A stretch of DNA of 5,741 nucleotides from Gammaproteobacteria bacterium (GTDB taxonomy: Bacteria; Pseudomonadota; Gammaproteobacteria; Steroidobacterales; Woeseiaceae): contig JAOUNK010000223.1 in assembly GCA_029881015.1 (NCBI GenBank), forward strand, positions 1-5,741, written 5' to 3'. Shown here piece by piece: positions 4,986 to 5,741 of the stretch. Made by a program: the position numbers and the translations under genes. The notes under the pieces were generated by a model. It was not told the DNA's origin. It ran no database searches and saw nothing but the letters and a program-made list of their open reading frames with translations. The number at the start of each line of letters is the position of its first letter. The first letter of the stretch is position 1.

Positions 4986-5403
4986 GCCCGATTTCAACGC
5001 CCTGGCAGAACGCCTGCTGCAATGCGGCATAGCACCCCGACACGCGCACCGCACGGTGAACGAGATTCGCGATCACTACGACGATCTCGTCGATGCGGCG
5101 GTGGACGATGGCATTCCCATTCGCCGGGCCCGCCAGATGGCCACGCGGGAACTTGGCCGGATGGAAGACCTGGTCGCGCAGATGAGTGCGCGCAGGGAGC
5201 TGAAAACCTGGGCATTCCGTTTTCCGCGGGCCGCGATCGTCGTGTATCCGCTGGCGTGCCTTGCGGTGTTGCCGGCGGTTCCTGTCAATGCAGGGATCGC
5301 GAACGCGCCGCTACTGGCAAGATGGGGCGCGAGCCTGCTGGCCGCGGGGGTACTGACGGCAGCCCTGCTGCTCGTGTTGCAACTCTCGATCCTGTTCGGC
5401 TAG
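4978..5403 (+). CDS. HAAS-domain-like membrane protein paired with PadR
   Basis: A 141-residue protein. The cytoplasmic N-terminal part (about 1-75) is helical and carries a pattern like the HAAS/DUF1700 domain: LAERLLQCGI, NEIRDHYDDLVDAAVDDG (28-45), then ARQMATRELG (51-60), with the recurring E-I-x-x-H-Y-x-D-x-x-x-x-A core. Two hydrophobic segments follow (about 85-101 and 118-139), ending almost at the C-terminus. HAAS-type proteins are commonly encoded next to PadR regulators and are thought to act as membrane-linked partners or signal modules; that role is inferred here. The ATG at 4978 lies within the end of padR (8-bp overlap), with GGAG 10 nt upstream. A longer in-frame start at 4909 would lie deep inside padR and add residues unlike the domain. 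The domain call is moderate because I judged it by pattern only. Confidence 0.75.
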   Translation: MREPDFNALAERLLQCGIAPRHAHRTVNEIRDHYDDLVDAAVDDGIPIRRARQMATRELGRMEDLVAQMSARRELKTWAFRFPRAAIVVYPLACLAVLPAVPVNAGIANAPLLARWGASLLAAGVLTAALLLVLQLSILFG

Positions 5404-5422
5404 CCGTTCTTGCCGCAACGGC
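5403..5422. terminator. Small hairpin between convergent genes, possible weak bidirectional terminator
   Basis: GCCGTT (5403-5408) pairs perfectly with AACGGC (5417-5422) around an 8-nt loop. It begins at the last base of the HAAS-like stop codon and ends 6 bases short of the opposing gene's stop codon. There is no T-run on either side, so termination strength is uncertain. Confidence 0.35.
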
Positions 5423-5427
5423 GCGCT

Positions 5428-5741
5428 TCAGATCGGGCTGTAACTCGTCAACGCCGCCTGGAAATTCAACTTCCCCTTGCGATGCTGCTCGATGACAACG
5501 GGCAGGTAGTCGAGGTCGGGCGCGCACCACAGCGTGGTCACGCGGGACGAACCTTCCTTCTGGTGCTGAATACCCACCGCCTCGTAGGTGCCGGCCCGGG
5601 TCCGGATCTCGCGCGTACCGATATTGCGCACGTTGGCGATGCGCATCTTGTCCACGTCAAACAGCACGTAGGTGTCGCTGGGCTCGCCGTTGAGCAGATC
5701 GTGCATGAGCTCATACTGGATGGAGACGTTGTCGTAGGCGA
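5428..5741 (-). CDS. DUF3108-domain protein, C-terminal part (cut by window edge)
   Basis: The open frame enters from the right edge and stops at TGA (5430-5428), giving about 104 residues of the C-terminus. The reading AYDNVSIQYELMHDLLNG continues into NVRNIGTREIRTRAGTYEAV and TTLWCAPDLDYLPVVIEQHR. The AGTYEAV followed by TTLW-AP-L-YLPV-IEQ pattern is characteristic of the C-terminal half of DUF3108, a family of predicted periplasmic or secreted proteins of unknown function in Proteobacteria. The open frame continues upstream of the ATG at 5706 to the window edge with good similarity in style, so that ATG is internal and the true start lies outside. It converges on the HAAS-like gene with 24 bp between stop codons. 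No function can be assigned. Confidence 0.8.
   Translation of the reverse strand, partial: AYDNVSIQYELMHDLLNGEPSDTYVLFDVDKMRIANVRNIGTREIRTRAGTYEAVGIQHQKEGSSRVTTLWCAPDLDYLPVVIEQHRKGKLNFQAALTSYSPI

Noticed and set aside
5022..5495. A 157-codon plus-strand open frame across the HAAS-like gene and into the DUF3108 gene
   Set aside because: It crosses the convergent gene junction and reads as Arg/Gly-rich sequence with no hydrophobic or domain pattern.

Overview
The window is GC-rich and densely coding. The genes resemble those of a free-living gammaproteobacterium, perhaps a Chromatiales-, Woeseiaceae- or Xanthomonadales-like lineage. That placement is an inference from gene content and base composition; no marker gene is present. 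I find nine protein-coding genes, two of them cut by the window edges. I see no rRNA, tRNA, CRISPR array, insertion sequence or phage gene, and no gene-free stretch longer than about 120 bases.

Left part (1-3209). A minus-strand gene begins at 306 and runs off the left edge; it is the N-terminus of a group II PLP-dependent decarboxylase-like enzyme. Divergent from it, 48 bp away, is a likely three-gene plus-strand operon. It encodes an alkylglycerol-monooxygenase-like member of the sterol desaturase/fatty acid hydroxylase superfamily (355-1608), a RidA/YjgF-family protein lacking the catalytic arginine of true imine deaminases (1622-2014), and a YcaQ/AlkX-type DNA glycosylase with a QLD motif (2043-3209). 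The gaps are 13 and 28 bp.

Middle (3210-3929). A small lipoprotein of unknown function (3265-3858) has its own promoter-like sequence. It converges on the TonB gene, and a large hairpin lies between the two. The hairpin has a T-run on the minus-strand side and probably terminates the TonB transcript.

Right part (3930-5741). A short TonB-like protein (3930-4526, minus) is divergent from a padR-HAAS regulator pair (4647-4985 and 4978-5403, overlapping by 8 bp). The 120-bp region between them is the most striking part of the window. It holds three related, roughly 20-bp, partly palindromic units built on CCTcGAAcCACAAGGTAT, spaced 28-29 bp, with the last one lying over the padR promoter. The simplest reading is that PadR controls itself and the divergent TonB gene, with the membrane HAAS protein as a partner. 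At the right edge a DUF3108 protein (minus, partial) converges on the HAAS gene.

Three genes that lack a well-placed ribosome-binding site (355, 3265, 4647) all have a -10-like hexamer ending exactly 6 nt before the ATG. This suggests leaderless transcripts.
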